Source of the DNA: Ampullaceana balthica
Lineage: Eukaryota; Mollusca; Gastropoda; Lymnaeidae
Reading direction: 5' to 3'
DNA: 64,000 nt
Assembly (NCBI GenBank): GCA_944989445.1
Contig: CALYLW010000553.1
Location: forward strand, 181,878 to 245,877
The translations under genes were made by a program, and so were the position numbers. The notes under the pieces are model-generated. The model worked only from the letters and a program-made list of their open reading frames with translations. It made no database searches and was not told the DNA's origin. Below are positions 44,559 to 56,773 of this stretch, piece by piece (position 1 is the stretch's first letter; the number at the start of each line of letters is the position of its first letter).

Positions 44559-45063
44559 AGTCCACAATACACTATTCCCTAGCTATTCGTGAGGGTTAGG
44601 TTATTTAACCCCCCCCCCACCCTCCCCGCGAATGGCGAAAAATCGCTACTATAGGATGCAGTTTTAAAACGCCTATGTATGAGATTATTTGCGGTACTAA
44701 ATAATTCCCGAATAGTTTCTAAAGACACTCTTACTTATAAATACAGTACAGTAGAGAGGTAGTAATATTGCATGCAGTCGTGTAACCCACGATTATGTGG
44801 TGCCGCGAATGGGTAACCGCAAAAAGGGTGAGTGTTTACTGTAGTATGTATTGGAAGCATGCCGTTCACTACTAAGTGAAATGAGGTGCATGGATGGTTG
44901 CTAGTTACACTGATATAGGTCATGACGGTAAAAATTATGAGGCGTTTTCGAACGGGTACTCGGGCAGCTTTTTTCAACAATATTGACAACCCCAATTAGG
45001 AATGTGGGTGCGTTAAAAAAATAGTGTATTTCAATGAATCTCAATAAATAAAAAATGTTTGCG
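44559..45063. other. Intergenic DNA, possible further transposon remnant
   Basis: Contains a C-run and 'gcgaatggcgaaaaatcgc' and 'gtgccgcgaatgggtaaccg' blocks that may be ends of a Tigger-like element; no clean boundaries were found. Confidence 0.3.
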
Positions 45064-46287
45064 TGTCTAGGAAGTTCATGTCTCTAAGGAAGTTCATGTC
45101 TCTAAGGAAGTTCGTGTCTCTAAGGAAGTTCGTGTCTCTAAGGAAGTTCGTGTCTCTAAGGAAGTTCATGTCTCTAAGGAAGTTTCATGTCTCTAAGGAA
45201 GTTCATGTCTCTAAGGAAGTTCGTGTCTCTAAGGAAGTTCGTGTCCCTAAGGAAGTTCGTGTCTCTAAGGAAGTTCATGTCTCTAAGGAAGTTCGTGTCT
45301 CTAAGAAGTTTCATGTCTCTAAGGAAGTTCATGTCTCTAAGGAAGTTCATGTCTCTAAGGAAGTTCATGTCTCTAAGGAAGTTCGTGTCCCTAAGGAAGT
45401 TCGTGTCTCTAAGGAAGTTCATGTCTCTAAGGAAGTTCGTGTCCCTAAGGAAGTTCGTGTCCCTAAGGAAGTTCATGTCTCTAAGGAAGTTCATGTCCCT
45501 AAGGAAGTTCATGTCTCTAAGGATGTTCATGTCTCTAAGGAAGTTCATGTCTCTAAGGAAGTTCGTGTCCCTAAGGAAGTTCATGTCTCTAAGGAAGTTC
45601 ATGTCTCTAAGGAAGTTCGTGTCCCTAAGGAAGTTCATGTGTCTAAGGAAGTTCATGTCTCTAAGGAAGTTCGTGTCCTAAGGAAGTTCGCGTCCCTAAG
45701 GAAGTTCATGTCTCTAAGGAAGTTCATGTCCCTAAGGAAGTTCATGTCTCTAAGGATGTTCATGTCTCTAAGGAAGTTCATGTCTCTAAGGAAGTTCGTG
45801 TCTCTAAGGAAGTTCATGTCTCTAAGGAAGTTCGTGTCTCTAAGGAAGTTCATGTCTCTAAGGCAGTTCATGTCTCTAAGGAAGTTCATGTCTCTAAGGA
45901 AGTTCGTGTCTCTAAGGAAGTTCGTGTCTCTAAGGAAGTTCATGTCTCTAAGGAAGTTCGTGTCTCTAAGGAAATTCATGTCTCTAAGGAAGTTCGTGTC
46001 CCTAAGGAAGTTTATTTCTCTAAGGAAGTTCGTGTCTCTAAGGAAGTTCATGTCTCTAAGGAAGTTCATGTCTCTAAGGAAGTTCTTGTCTCTAAGGAAG
46101 TTCATTTCTCTAAGGAAGTTCGTGTCTCTAAGGAAGTTCATGTCTCTAAGGAAGTTCATGTCTCTAAGGAAGTTCGTGTCTCTAAGGAAGTTTCATGTCT
46201 CTAAGGAAGTTCGTCTCTCTAAGGAAGTTCATGTCTCTAAGGAAGTTCGTGTCTCTAAGGAAGTTCATGTCTCTAAGGAAGTTCGTG
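45064..46287. repeat. 18-bp tandem repeat, about 67 copies
   Basis: Units 'gttcatgtctctaaggaa' with recurrent variants (cat/cgt, ctct/ccct) and three one-base slips (for example 'agtttcatg') that move the open frame. Copy A has only two units at the equivalent position (about 33490-33520). The 6-codon period leaves frames open on both strands (MSLRKF on plus, NFLRDM on minus); these are not genes. Confidence 0.95.
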
Positions 46288-47181
46288 TGTGCCAAAATGG
46301 CGAGTCTCTTCACACGTTTCGCTAAGCAAATTATCCCCGTAAACATCACACGTGGAGATATCCTGGAGAATGTCGTCTCACTGCGGGAAGTAGGACACTG
46401 ACAAAAGATCAATGGACCGTGTCGTATTCTTAAAGGGCTCGAACGGATACTGAGACAACGATGAAGTGGGTTGTGCCAATAGGGGTTGGGGTGGGTAGAA
46501 TGCCATACGGCTTTCGTGATATGGTAAGGGATACGCAATGGCGTGCGATTAGATAGATATACAATACATACAATGGAATGATGAAGTTTTAAAATTTTTT
46601 ATATGATGTTAACTTTTGCTGTTATCAAATGAGATGCTTTACTATTCAATGGACTTGTGTTAGAGAATGAAAATTTTAGCAAGTGTTTATATGAAAAATA
46701 AGACAATGAGACGGTACATCAAATAAAGGTAAAGGAAGAAGGGCGTTTACAGTGTTAGGAGACTTCTTGTATTTATCGACCATGATTCCAAAATTATAAA
46801 CAATGACAATGTATATTTCTGGAAGAACTTGTATCTCGCTCTCACCGAGTCTCTTAAATTTGTGTGTGTATGAAGTCTAAGTCTATTTCTATGTAAGATT
46901 CAGACTTTTTTCTCATGAGTCATCACCACCACACACAGTTTAATTTCTCTTTCTTTCACTATTTTCTTAACTTGCGTACCTTTTGTAATCAGTGAAGTGA
47001 TTATAAGGGAATCAGAATAGCCATGGATCTATATTAATAGCATAATGGTCTGGTTTATTTGTTAGGCAATAAAAATAATGTCAAAACTGAAGAATATGTA
47101 ACTGTGAGACGAGAGACTTGAGAGACAAACACATAAACTTACAAATGTCCAATAAAGTCCCCCGTTATGTTGCCCAAAGTT
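46288..47181. other. 3' flank of receptor gene 2
   Basis: Homologous throughout to 33520-34526 downstream of gene 1, including the last 110 bp before the stop codon, which are almost identical. No gene. Confidence 0.5.
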
Positions 47182-50100
47182 TTAAGACGACATCTGTCTC
47201 AGGCTAACTTCGGCTTCACTCAAATGTTTCTTCTTGCGTATCCTGCGAGCCAGCAGAATGGCGTTAGCCGTGTAGAGAAACGGGTTGAAAGCGGAGTTGG
47301 CAGGCAAGAGAAAGACAGTGGCCACCACGTTCATCTCCCCTGGCACGGGCTGACCGGAACGAGCGGCCAGTCCCATGACCGTGATTGGGAACCAACAGAG
47401 GCAGTCAGTGAGCACAACCAGAATCAGGCGTTTGGCTATTTCCGTGTCTTGGCGGACCCTCAGCTCCGAGAGTCTCGTATGTTTCTGGAGGGTGACTGAT
47501 AAATAAATGAGGAGCTGGCCCAGAGCCACGAGGAGAAACACGATCATGTTGAACAAGATGAAGATCCCGAAGGCGTACTCATAGCCTGGCTGGTGAGAGC
47601 GGGTGATGGGCAGAGGGACGCCCACGGCCTTCTGAGTGTAGAGTTTCCCAGTGCTGAAAAGGTGGAAGTAGCGGGACGGTCGCCATGATGAGACCGATTA
47701 TCCACACCAGGCCGCAGGCGATGCTGGCGGATTTTGCGTTGAAGTGGCAGTGTGGGTGTAAAGGGGAAGGCTATGGCGAGGAGACGGTCAAGCGTGACCA
47801 AGAGGATAAAAAGAGCCGAGGTCTCGCTGGATAGAAGACATAGAAACCCTGCCACCTGACACGCGGCGCTGCTCGTCCATTCGTGCTCATACACCAGATA
47901 CCGATCTCTGTAGAAGGCGTCGGCGCTGCCTATAATCACAAGGTAGACGCCCATGATAAGATCGGAGGCGCTTAAACAGGTGATGATGATCCGGAAGCTT
48001 TGCTTCAATCCCCTATCGATGAAGATTCTATACGTGATGACGCCGATATTTCCTGTGATGGTCAGGACGGCCATGATCCACAAGGAGGCCCTCAGGAGGA
48101 GGGTGCGGAGAATGTCAGCGCACGATGAGATCTCGTCATTGGGTGCATCACAATCAACAGACTGTACGGTGCTGGGTTTGACGGTATCACAGCACAGCCT
48201 AAAATTGTCCGTGGTGATCTGACGAAGATTTTTCTGGTTATGAAATATGCTTGAGGTGAACGAGACCACATTGTTACCTTTTAGATCAATCCGTTTTAGT
48301 GCCACTAGTCCTTTGAAGGCCCCATCTGAAATTTTCCAAATGTTCATGAACCGTAACGTGAGCTCTTGTAGCTTGGACGCCCCGTCAAAACTTTCATATC
48401 CCAGCTCATCTTTCTGGTTGTAGGACAGGTCCAACTTGGTCAGCTCGCGCGTGTGGCGTAAGAACAAATAGTTCTGATTGTGGAGCCGATTATTTGATAG
48501 CACTAGAGTCTGTAGCACGGGGCAATGTTTAAACACGTCATTTCCAATGTGTGCAATCAAGTTGTTACTTGCGTCTAGAATCCTCAGGTTGAGATACCTG
48601 AGTCCCATGTCCGTAATGTTGACCACACCACTAGACGACACGTTGAGGTAGATGAGGCTGTAAGAGGCAATGCCCTCGAACTTCAGGTCGGGGAGGTGAG
48701 CGTTGTTTAGTCGGAGGTAGCGGACGGGCACCGGGTCGGATTCGTTGAAGCTAGGGGGCGCTTTGCAGGTGATTTCCATCCTCACGCACGTGCAGTTAGG
48801 GGGGCAGTTTTTAATTTGGTACGAGCACAGTGTCTCGTCATCGTGGTTCGGACAGTGGTAGTAGCCGTCGCAGAGGTTCTCGTTGTGTACACACACTCGT
48901 GAGTATTTGCACTTGTACATGTTGGCACACTGCTTCTCACACTCCTGCCAGTTCTCGTCCTCGCCGAGCGGGCAGTCGATGTAACCGTTACACCACATGT
49001 AGTGAGGTATGCAGTAGCCCTCCGAGCACTGCACGTGTGTGTCGGGACAGAAACCTTCATCCGTGGCGTACTTTCCAATGTAAAACTTTCCGTAACCGTC
49101 AGGGTAGATAATTCCAGAGGGTTTTTCCGACTTAAAGACGTTCTCTCTGAACTCGCTTTCGGGGGCGCGTCTGCCTTTCAGGTCTCGAATGGGACAGTCA
49201 ATCTCATCGTCCGTCGTCCATTTTTCCGGCAAGCAGGCGATCATGGGACACAGAGATGTCCCAGCGGTGCAATCCGTGCAATCCTCCTCATCCGAGGCAT
49301 CAAGGCAATCCTCTCTCCCGTCACAAACTTTGGACCTCTCCAGCAGCATTCCGTCAGTACACATCGTCATAGTCAACCCAAGGCTCGCCTTATCTGGAGT
49401 CTTGCAGAGCGCTTCATCGGTTGAGTCTGGACATCCATTTATGCCGTCACACACGAACGAATAGGCCAATAAGCCGGAAGTCTCACATTTAAACATTGTG
49501 TCCGCAAGCAGGTCGTAGTCGCAGTCACGCTCATCGCTGTGGTCGAAGCAGTTGTCCACCTTATCGCACCGCTGCTCTATGGAAATGTACTCTTTTGAGC
49601 CACAACGAAACATGCTGAACTTTGTGGTCGGCCAAGGATCACCAACTGAATACTTGTATGGTTCGTCGGAGGCCTGCATCATTTCCAGTCTTCTCTCACA
49701 AATGAAAGAAGGATTCTCTTTGATGGCTCCACACTCCGTCGAATGGAAGTAATCAAAATGCAGCAGTGCACAAGTAGACCAGCCAGCATACCTGTATTCA
49801 TCCGGCAGGTAAAACGCCGTGCTGCCGTCCGTCCACTGCCACATGCGTCGATACATTTGTTTCACCTGCTGTATACGCATGCGCCGCAGGCCCAGGAAGA
49901 TGATGGACAAATTAGGTCCTATGAAAGCCCTGAGTTTATCGATAAAAACTCTCTCGGCAAAAGTGTTGATGGTGACAAGGTGGGAGCTTAGGTTTCTCTC
50001 GCAAAATTCCTCGGCCATGTTCCACGACATCTGAGTCATGTTCGTAACCAGCTGGTAGCAGTGACCACTAAAGGCGTAGCCCTGGGGCCAGCAATCAGGA

Positions 50101-51563
50101 CGCTTGTAGTAACAAATTCTTTCGTCTTCTTGGTTGGCGCAGTCGACGTGGAAATTGCATACAATATTTGATGGCAGTTTGGTGAAGTTTTGTCTTTGTG
50201 AACAATCCAGTGAATAGTTTTTGAACATTGGTAAGAAATTCGATGGATCAATGGCCATGTAGGAGATGTTAAAGCCAACATCAGAATGAATGCTGTCGGA
50301 ATGAAATCTCACGATACACGTGTTACTAGGAAGGACGACAGGTTTTCGGAAGTGAAATTCTGGAAATTTTAAAAGTACAGGAAACATCCTAGAAGAAGTT
50401 CGATTTGTTTCGATTTCTATGAAATCTCCAGGTTTTAATTCAAGTTCCCTGACCGTCAGTTCAATCAGTTTATCTTCAGAAACGGTTATTCTCCATTCAC
50501 ATTTAAGATCATTGGGGTAGTTCTGTCCCTTCGACATACCTGGAGATGAAATATACCCACGGTCACTGTTTAAGCTGACATACTCTGATGAGTCACATGA
50601 ATTATAGTCAAACTTTAAGCACGGTACGATCTCCACTTCAAAATTGATTTTATCAACACACTGTTTGTTGTCCAGAAGGCTGAGGGTCAGATTGACCTTA
50701 CTGTACTCCACGAACACGGCTGTCGGTGCCTTGATGCCGCAGAACCGGCCTATGACGTTTTTATTGGGCGTTTCAGCGCTTCCACTGGGCGGAATGTTTA
50801 CACTAACTTCGAGGGACTCGTCACAAACACCGAAAGCCTCACTCCTCACCATGTTTAATCCCGGGACGTTGAAGTGCAGGAAGTTGAGCAGGATGTGTTC
50901 ACTATCGCTAACGACGATCTCAGTCGTGTGGTTGCAGTTGGTGATGCAGCACGTCTCGACCGTCACGTTGAACACAGTCGCCATGGAGACGTTCAAGACT
51001 GAGGTGAGGTTACAGGAACTTTTGGAATCGATGATGACTGATTTGTGCGTTCTCTGACCTTCAAACGGGGGGATTTTTTCGGTCGGAAAAGATTTTTTCG
51101 CCTCGTATATTAACCTTGTCATGCCATTGCACGTGTATCCTTTGAGACCAAGCGAGATCTCTAAAGGACTTGCGTACTTGTCATTTTTATCTTTTCTGAG
51201 GCTTTGTTGCAATCCCGTCTGGTTTCTCGAATCTAGCGACGGTTTTCCGATGTCATAGAGCGAAGTTTCGTTTCCATTTTTGAAGACTTGTTTAGTGTGG
51301 TTTTGTTCACCGTGTGCCATTAGTTTTTCTTGGAAGAGGTTTCTGTTCATTTTAAACGGACCTGCATTGTGTTCTCCCTTTTCTTTTCCACTATTCACAA
51401 ACTCCGAAGCTTCTTTGCGATGATGTCCGTCTACCTTTGCGTAAGCTGGTTTAGTCCGGGTGTGGCTTGTGTTGCCTGAGATATCCGATAGCCCCGCTGT
51501 GACCAGGTAAAGCACAGTCATGAGGCTCAGTGCAATCAAGAAGCTACACCACAAGGAAGGCAT
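47182..51563 (-). pseudogene. GRL101-like receptor with two 1-bp insertions (gene 2)
   Basis: Close duplicate of gene 1 with the same order (signal peptide, Cys region, CUB, C-type lectin, LDLa, LRR, hinge, 7TM); in-frame TGA just before the ATG; no intron. The frame is open from 51563 for about 1267 codons into TM3/loop 2. Compared with gene 1, an extra A in the run 47760-47762 and an extra T in 47644-47646 (plus-strand letters) shift the frame twice. The 7TM remainder continues intact in another frame to TAA at 47182. Read as is, translation would run out of frame to 47544 and give 1339 residues without TM5-TM7. Between the insertions, differences from gene 1 are almost all silent in the original frame, so the damage is very recent or is an assembly/base-calling error in homopolymers. 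Other changes: a 3-residue N-terminal deletion and divergent stretches after the lectin domain and before the LDLa module at about residue 840. Confidence 0.88.
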
Positions 51564-52278
51564 GATTCAGTGTTTCAGTTTGATCATGACTTGTTTAGTC
51601 CAGACGAGATCAGTCAAGATTTGTTTAGTCATGACGCCCCAATGCTCGATGACACTTTCAAGATTGATTTAAAACGTTCAAAATGTTGGCGCTAGACATG
51701 GTAATAATAATTAATAATTGAAGTAAATTGTATTATTTATAATTAAAAAAAATTTATGTATATATAAAAATCTCAAGGTCTTTCAATATTTTAACATAAA
51801 ATTATCAGAAAATCTCAAGAAAAAAACCCACAAATATAGTAATATAAAAAATTAAGAACCACTCGCTTTAACATGATAAGACTTCAAATAAAGCAATAAT
51901 CTACATAACTTGGGTGCACAATTGCTTTTTTGAACATTTAGTAAAACAAAAATAACAGCACAAGCCAGAAGCGCTTTATGTTGAGCCGACCAGCAGGGCA
52001 CGACAACCTAAGTGGCTAATGTCTGGTCAAAAGTTTGGACTCGGCACAACTAGGACAACACAATGCTTCCTGGCTTATCACACCAACAACTGGTAGTCAC
52101 ATGGCGGAGGTTGGAGGGAAGGGTGGCGCCGTCTTTAAACACCATCACGGAAACATACAAGTGGACAAATGACCTAAGGCAATGGAACAAACTTGAAACT
52201 ACGTGTATCCTTTATATTATATAGTTTTTATTGTATCGAATAAATACTGTATTCTCGATCAGGGTTCTAACATTTGGG
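51564..52278. other. 5' flank of gene 2
   Basis: Mirrors the flank of gene 1 (38916-39627), including the conserved block at about 51905-52200. Its last 8 bp (catttggg, 52271-52278) are the left target duplication of the next element. Confidence 0.45.
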
Positions 52279-52729
52279 CAGTGGCGTAGCTAGGGGGGGC
52301 GGTGGGGGCGGTCAGCCCCGGGCGGCACACATTATGGGGGCGGCATTTCTGGGCCTTTGAAAAGTAAAGCCATTTCCAACAACCGTCCTTTTTCTTTTCA
52401 AGGGGGAAAAAACCAAGGTGTAACAAAAATATTCTTAATTTCGAGTCTTAATTAACGGATTCGCGCAAGAAAATATTCGTGTACCATATTATGCCATGTA
52501 ACCTACTAAATGAAGAATTTGATAATCAAATAAATTACTGTTTTTACATTGATATAGAAATTTTCAATATTGAAAGAAAAAGGATCCAGGTTTTTTTATG
52601 GCTGTGCTTACACTACAAGAAGAGGCATTACGTTGTCGATAGAAATCGGGGAAGCCCCCCCCCCTTGATCTATTAAAATTTATTCAACAGAATAGATTGG
52701 AAATTCTGTACCAAGCATTGTAATTTTGC

Positions 52730-52898
52730 TATGAATTTTTTAACAATTGCTATCAGTGTCGCTTGTTGTGAAAGGAGCTTCTCCAAACTGAAATTGATAA
52801 AAAAAATTATCTTCGTTCCACAATTAGGAATTTAAGCCTACACAATCATGCAGTATTGTCCATAGAACAAGATATTACAAATAATTTGAAATTTTGAT
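52730..52898 (+). pseudogene. hAT transposase C-terminal (dimerisation) fragment
   Basis: Reads FLTIAISVACCERSFSKLKL then, after a one-base slip in an A-run, NYLRSTIRNLSLHNHAVLSI, followed by EQDITN and a stop. This is the conserved ERSFSKLK...LRS...L...SIE signature of the hAT family dimerisation domain. Upstream coding sequence has decayed (the frame 52479-52676 is a possible remnant). Confidence 0.8.
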
Positions 52899-53310
52899 AG
52901 CATAATACACGAATTTCCTACTATGAAAATTAGTAATGTAAATATAGAAATTGTTTACATGCTAATATATACAATTTCTATGTTTGTAAAAAAATCATTT
53001 ATCTATATATACCAAATAAAATCATATTAATTGGTAATGTTTTTTGTGTAAATTAGGAATATTTTTTGTCTCTTGGGGTGCGGGGGTTTGGCAACGACCT
53101 CAGTAACTTTCTTGTGGCCTTTAATAAAAAGTATATTGTATTTTTATAAATGTGTATTTATAGGTATATCATTTTATGCGGCCTCTTTTATTACTGCTTA
53201 CATAAATATGGCATGCAATGGTAAAAATGTTTCCGACCTTTACTTCGCTTCAATTACAATTATTTATTCATGTTTATTAATTTGTAAAATAAATCATATG
53301 ATTGACTTAA

Positions 53311-54257
53311 GGAGCCACGCATAAATGACATCACGCTATTTTGGCTGATTTTTAACTCCCTCCTCCCTCGTCACACGTCGTCATGAAAACTTAGACCCCC
53401 TTTTTTCAATATGACGTCACAAAGCTTAGCGCCCCCCTCCGAAAGCCGTATTTTCTATTTGAAAATGAGCATGTTTTAAATCAATTTTTAAATCTATCAT
53501 ATTAACTTCACCGTCTTGTCTGTCTGTCGTGATCTCTGTCTGTCGTGATCTATGTCTGTCGTGGTCACACGTAGAAACAAAAGTAAAAAATTACCAACTT
53601 CCCGTGATGCTATCGAGCTGAAATTTTGCACATAGACTTTTTATAACTAACAATGCATTATATCAAAATTTCAGATCGATCGAATGTACCGTAATTAAAT
53701 TAATGAATTTTTAGTTTATCTCCATGTATCTCTATGTAACATGTAAGTTTTTCCGGTGCGTATTATATTGAACAGCCTTTTTAATATTTTCCTATCGCGC
53801 GGTGCGTTGCATATAAATTGAACAACCTTTTTATATTATATATAATAACAATATATTATATATATAATATATAATCGATAATATATTATCGATCTGTAAA
53901 TGTTTATGCTAATTTGTCGCGCAGTGTGTATTATATTGAACATAATCAATACTTTTAGTTATGTCTCATATATAAGGGATTTATTGTCAAAAACTTTGTT
54001 TTAACGGGTTGTTTAATTTGTCAGTTAAGTCTGTTTTTAGTGTAGGGCTGCACTATAATATTGTAACCAGCGTGAAGCCAAGTAAAACTCCATTAATTTA
54101 AGTGTCAGTACTCAAATAATTAAGTGAAACTTTCATTTAAAGTTGCGCGTTTTGATGTGACATCACATTTATTAAACACCCCCCCCCTCGTCACACATCG
54201 CCACAAATGTGTGAATTCCCCCCCCCCATGTGCGTGACGTCATTTATGGATTACCTC
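53311..54257. mobile_element. Harbinger-like element nested in hAT copy 1
   Basis: Left end GGAGCCACGCATAAATGACA; the right end complements to a '...CCATAAATGACGTCACGC' sequence. Flanked by TAA on both sides (53308-53310 and 54258-54260). Its interior is interrupted by an AAATCCC-end element (53490-53982). Confidence 0.65.
53490..53982 (+). mobile_element. AAATCCC-end dispersed element, nested
   Basis: Same family as 30486-31108: 'attaacttcaccgtcttgtc' at the left, 'gatgctatcgagctgaaatt', and the right end 'ctcatatataagggattt'. A (TA)n palindrome lies at about 53833-53890. It interrupts the Harbinger-like element. Confidence 0.55.
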
Positions 54258-54324
54258 TAAAAAAGGCGGCAAATTGAAGACCGCCCCGGGCGGCAAAAGT
54301 TCTAGCTACGCCACTGCATTTGGG

Positions 54325-55256
54325 ACTTTATATCCCGTGAATCAGAGGTTCTTAATCTGTTTCGCAAAAGAGGAGGCAGTTGCGTGGGGTGCGGGAAAAG
54401 TCAAAAGATATTTCAATTCGCATTTCATTGTAATTTATTATTTTTTTTAAATCGCTTTGATGGGGAGTTGAATGTTTAAATGGTGATGTGTTCCAAAATC
54501 AAGGAGAATTAGGGTGACTTAATTTTCAGTGAGTATTGAACAACTTTTTGAATATTTCTTAATACTGTAGTTATAGATTCTTTTAAATTTTAAACTGACA
54601 GGCTTTCAGTTCGCTGGACATTGAAAAATGAAATATATATATAAGTCAATCATACAGTACTGCTGTATAATGGCGTCTAAATACGACATCATTGAGAAGC
54701 CTGTTAAAGGATAGCTGTTTGACGAAATCTACCACAAGGGGAAACACAGATACACGTTTTCATTAGCACCACCAAAAGTGTGTCAAAGGTCAGCATAGCT
54801 GTATTGTGTCAAAGGACAGTGAAAGGGAAAATATTTTACAGGGCAGCATACATGAAGTTTTTCAAAAAGCCACAGAAAGGTGAAGCATTTTATAGGGCGT
54901 CATAATAAAGTCTCTCATAGGGCTGTGAAAAAAGAAACTCTTTCATTGGAGAGCATTGACATGTTTGTCATAAGGCGGTTAGAACGTTTGTTATAGGGCA
55001 GCATAGATAAAGTTTGTCATAATGCAGTAGAGAGAGTTTGTTATAGGGCAGCATAGGTAGTTTCTCATAATGCAGTAGAGAGAGTTTGTTAAAGGGAAGC
55101 ATAGATAAAGGTTGTCATAGAATAGTAAGAGAGATTGTTGCAGGCATAGGACAGCATATGTATTTAATGTTTTCTAGATGGCATTGAAAGATGATGTCTG
55201 TCACAGCGCACTGAGAGAGAACGTGTCTTATACACCGTGACAATGAGGAAGTCTTT
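54325..55256. other. End of duplication copy B and degenerate repeats
   Basis: 54317-54640 matches 39620-39955. From about 54780 to 55130 there is a loose repetition of 'agggcagcata...agtttgtcata' words with a period of about 35-45 bp, too diverged to define units. No gene. Confidence 0.45.
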
Positions 55257-55322
55257 GATATGGTCAGTGGTGTAGCTCGAACTTTTGCCGCCCGGGCGGT
55301 CTCCAATGTGCCGCCCTTTTCA

Positions 55323-55733
55323 GGGGCCGTTCATAAATGACGTCACGCACCTGGCGGCGGGAGGGGTAAGAGAGTCACACGTTTGTGACCATGTGTGACG
55401 AGGGGGGGAGGGGTGTTTAAGAAATGGGACGTCACGTCAAAACGCGTAACTTTAAATAAATTTCCGCTTAAATATTTGATTACTGACACTTTATTTAATG
55501 ACGTTTATGTAAATCGCGTGTTGCGATATTAGAATGCAGCGTTACACTAAAGACATACTTAAATGGCAAAATTTGTATTTGAAACATGCTCATTTTGAAA
55601 CAGAAAATACGGCTTTTATGGGCGTGGGGGTTCAAAGCTTTGTGACGTCTTATTGAAGAAGGGGTCTAGGTTTTTGTGACGACGTGTGACGAGAATCAGC
55701 CAAAATAGCGTGACGTCATTTATGGACGGCCAC
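55323..55733. mobile_element. Harbinger-like MITE nested in hAT copy 2
   Basis: 411 bp with ends GGGGCCGTTCATAAATGACG and, complemented, GTGGCCGTCCATAAATGACG. Flanking 3-mers tca and tta are imperfect. It lies at the equivalent place to the nested element of hAT copy 1, so it was probably inside the family before the two copies were mobilised. Confidence 0.65.
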
Positions 55734-56108
55734 TTAGTCCATTATATTATGGTTTTTATAAATTAAAAAACGTGAATAAATAATTGTAATCGAAACGAAG
55801 TAAAGGTGCGGAACATGTTTACCATTGCATGCCATATTTATGTAAGCAGTAATAAAAGAGGTTGCATAAGATTAGATACTTATAAATAAACATTTATAAA
55901 AATAGAAGATACTTTTTTTAAAGGCCACAAGAAAGTTACTGAGGTCGCAGCCAGGTCCCCCCCCCCAGTTGATATCTCCATATCTCCACAAATTGTTTGG
56001 CTGATATAACAGCGTTTTTGTGTTAGCAGCTAGCACATATCTTTGCTCCATGCGATGGCTTTGTATTAATTAATAAAACAAACCCGTAAAAACAAAGTTT
56101 TTGACTAT

Positions 56109-56556
56109 AAATCCCTTATATATGAGACATAACTAACAGTATTGATTATTTGCAAACATTTACAGACTGACACCGAGTGATGTCCCTTGTCTTTAATAAC
56201 TGGGGGTGGGATGTGAGGGGGTGTCGGCACGACGGTCGGCGTCAACACGACGGTCGGCGTCAACTCAAACTCACGTGGGAGTGGAAGAAAAAAATATTTG
56301 AATTACATACCTCATATAAGGATAAACTAAAAATGCATTAATTTAATTACGGTATGTTCGATCGATCTGAAATTTTGATACGATGCATTGTTAGGTTAGA
56401 CGGGTCCGTGTGCCAAATTTCAGCTCGATCCGATCACTGGAAGTGGGTCATTTTCGACTTTTCTTTTTCCGCCCGCCCAGCCCATGAGATGATGAGAGAG
56501 ATGATGAGATGACGACAGACAGACAGAGACGGCCGCGAAGTTAATATAAGGGATTT
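56109..56556 (-). mobile_element. AAATCCC-end dispersed element, inverted copy
   Basis: Starts 'aaatcccttatatatgagac' and ends 'gttaatataagggattt', showing the inverted ends best of all copies. The interior block 'cgatcgatctgaaattttga' is shared with 30486-31108 (complement). Confidence 0.55.
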
Positions 56557-56581
56557 AAAAATATGACGGGTTCCCATAAAT

Positions 56582-56773
56582 CAGTGTTGCTCAATTATTT
56601 TCTGTCACGCCCCCTCCCCTCAATAGGAAGAAGAAAAAATTTCGCGCCCCGCGCGTGAAGGTAAATATTATCATTTGTCTATAAAATTGTTATAAGTACA
56701 CCATTTCGCCCCCCCCCATTTAGGGAGCCTCGCGCCCCCCCTGGGGGCGCGCCCCACTAATTGAGAAACACTG
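56582..56773. mobile_element. hAT-like MITE (CAGTGTTGCTCAATTA ends), nested
   Basis: 192 bp. Inverted ends CAGTGTTGCTCAATTA and, complemented, CAGTGTTTCTCAATTA; flanking 8-mers ccataaat (56574-56581) and ccgtaaat (56774-56781) match at 7 of 8. Very C-rich interior. Inserted into hAT copy 2. Confidence 0.8.

Larger units (their letters stand above)
52279..54316 (+). mobile_element. hAT transposon, degenerate (family X, copy 1)
   Basis: 2038 bp with perfect 15-bp inverted ends CAGTGGCGTAGCTAG and a perfect 8-bp duplication catttggg (52271-52278 and 54317-54324). Copy A keeps the uninterrupted site at 39620-39627. Subterminal 'ccccgggcggc' is present at both ends. It carries a hAT C-terminal motif (52730-52898), a nested Harbinger-like element and, inside that, an AAATCCC-end element. 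A second copy lies at 55265-57668 in the opposite orientation. Confidence 0.92.
40600..54650. repeat. Segmental duplication, copy B (approximate limits)
   Basis: Sister of copy A (see the copy A entry for matching blocks). It carries its own later insertions: MITEs at 40895-41349, 42028-42216 and 42275-42463, a large expansion of an 18-bp minisatellite (45064-46287) and the hAT element 52279-54316. It lacks the 59-bp and 10-bp arrays and the two hAT elements of copy A. Confidence 0.75.

Noticed and set aside
45063..46325. 420-codon plus frame and 160-168-codon minus frames over the 18-bp array
   Set aside because: Both strands are open at once and the reading frame slips inside the array; explained by the 6-codon period.
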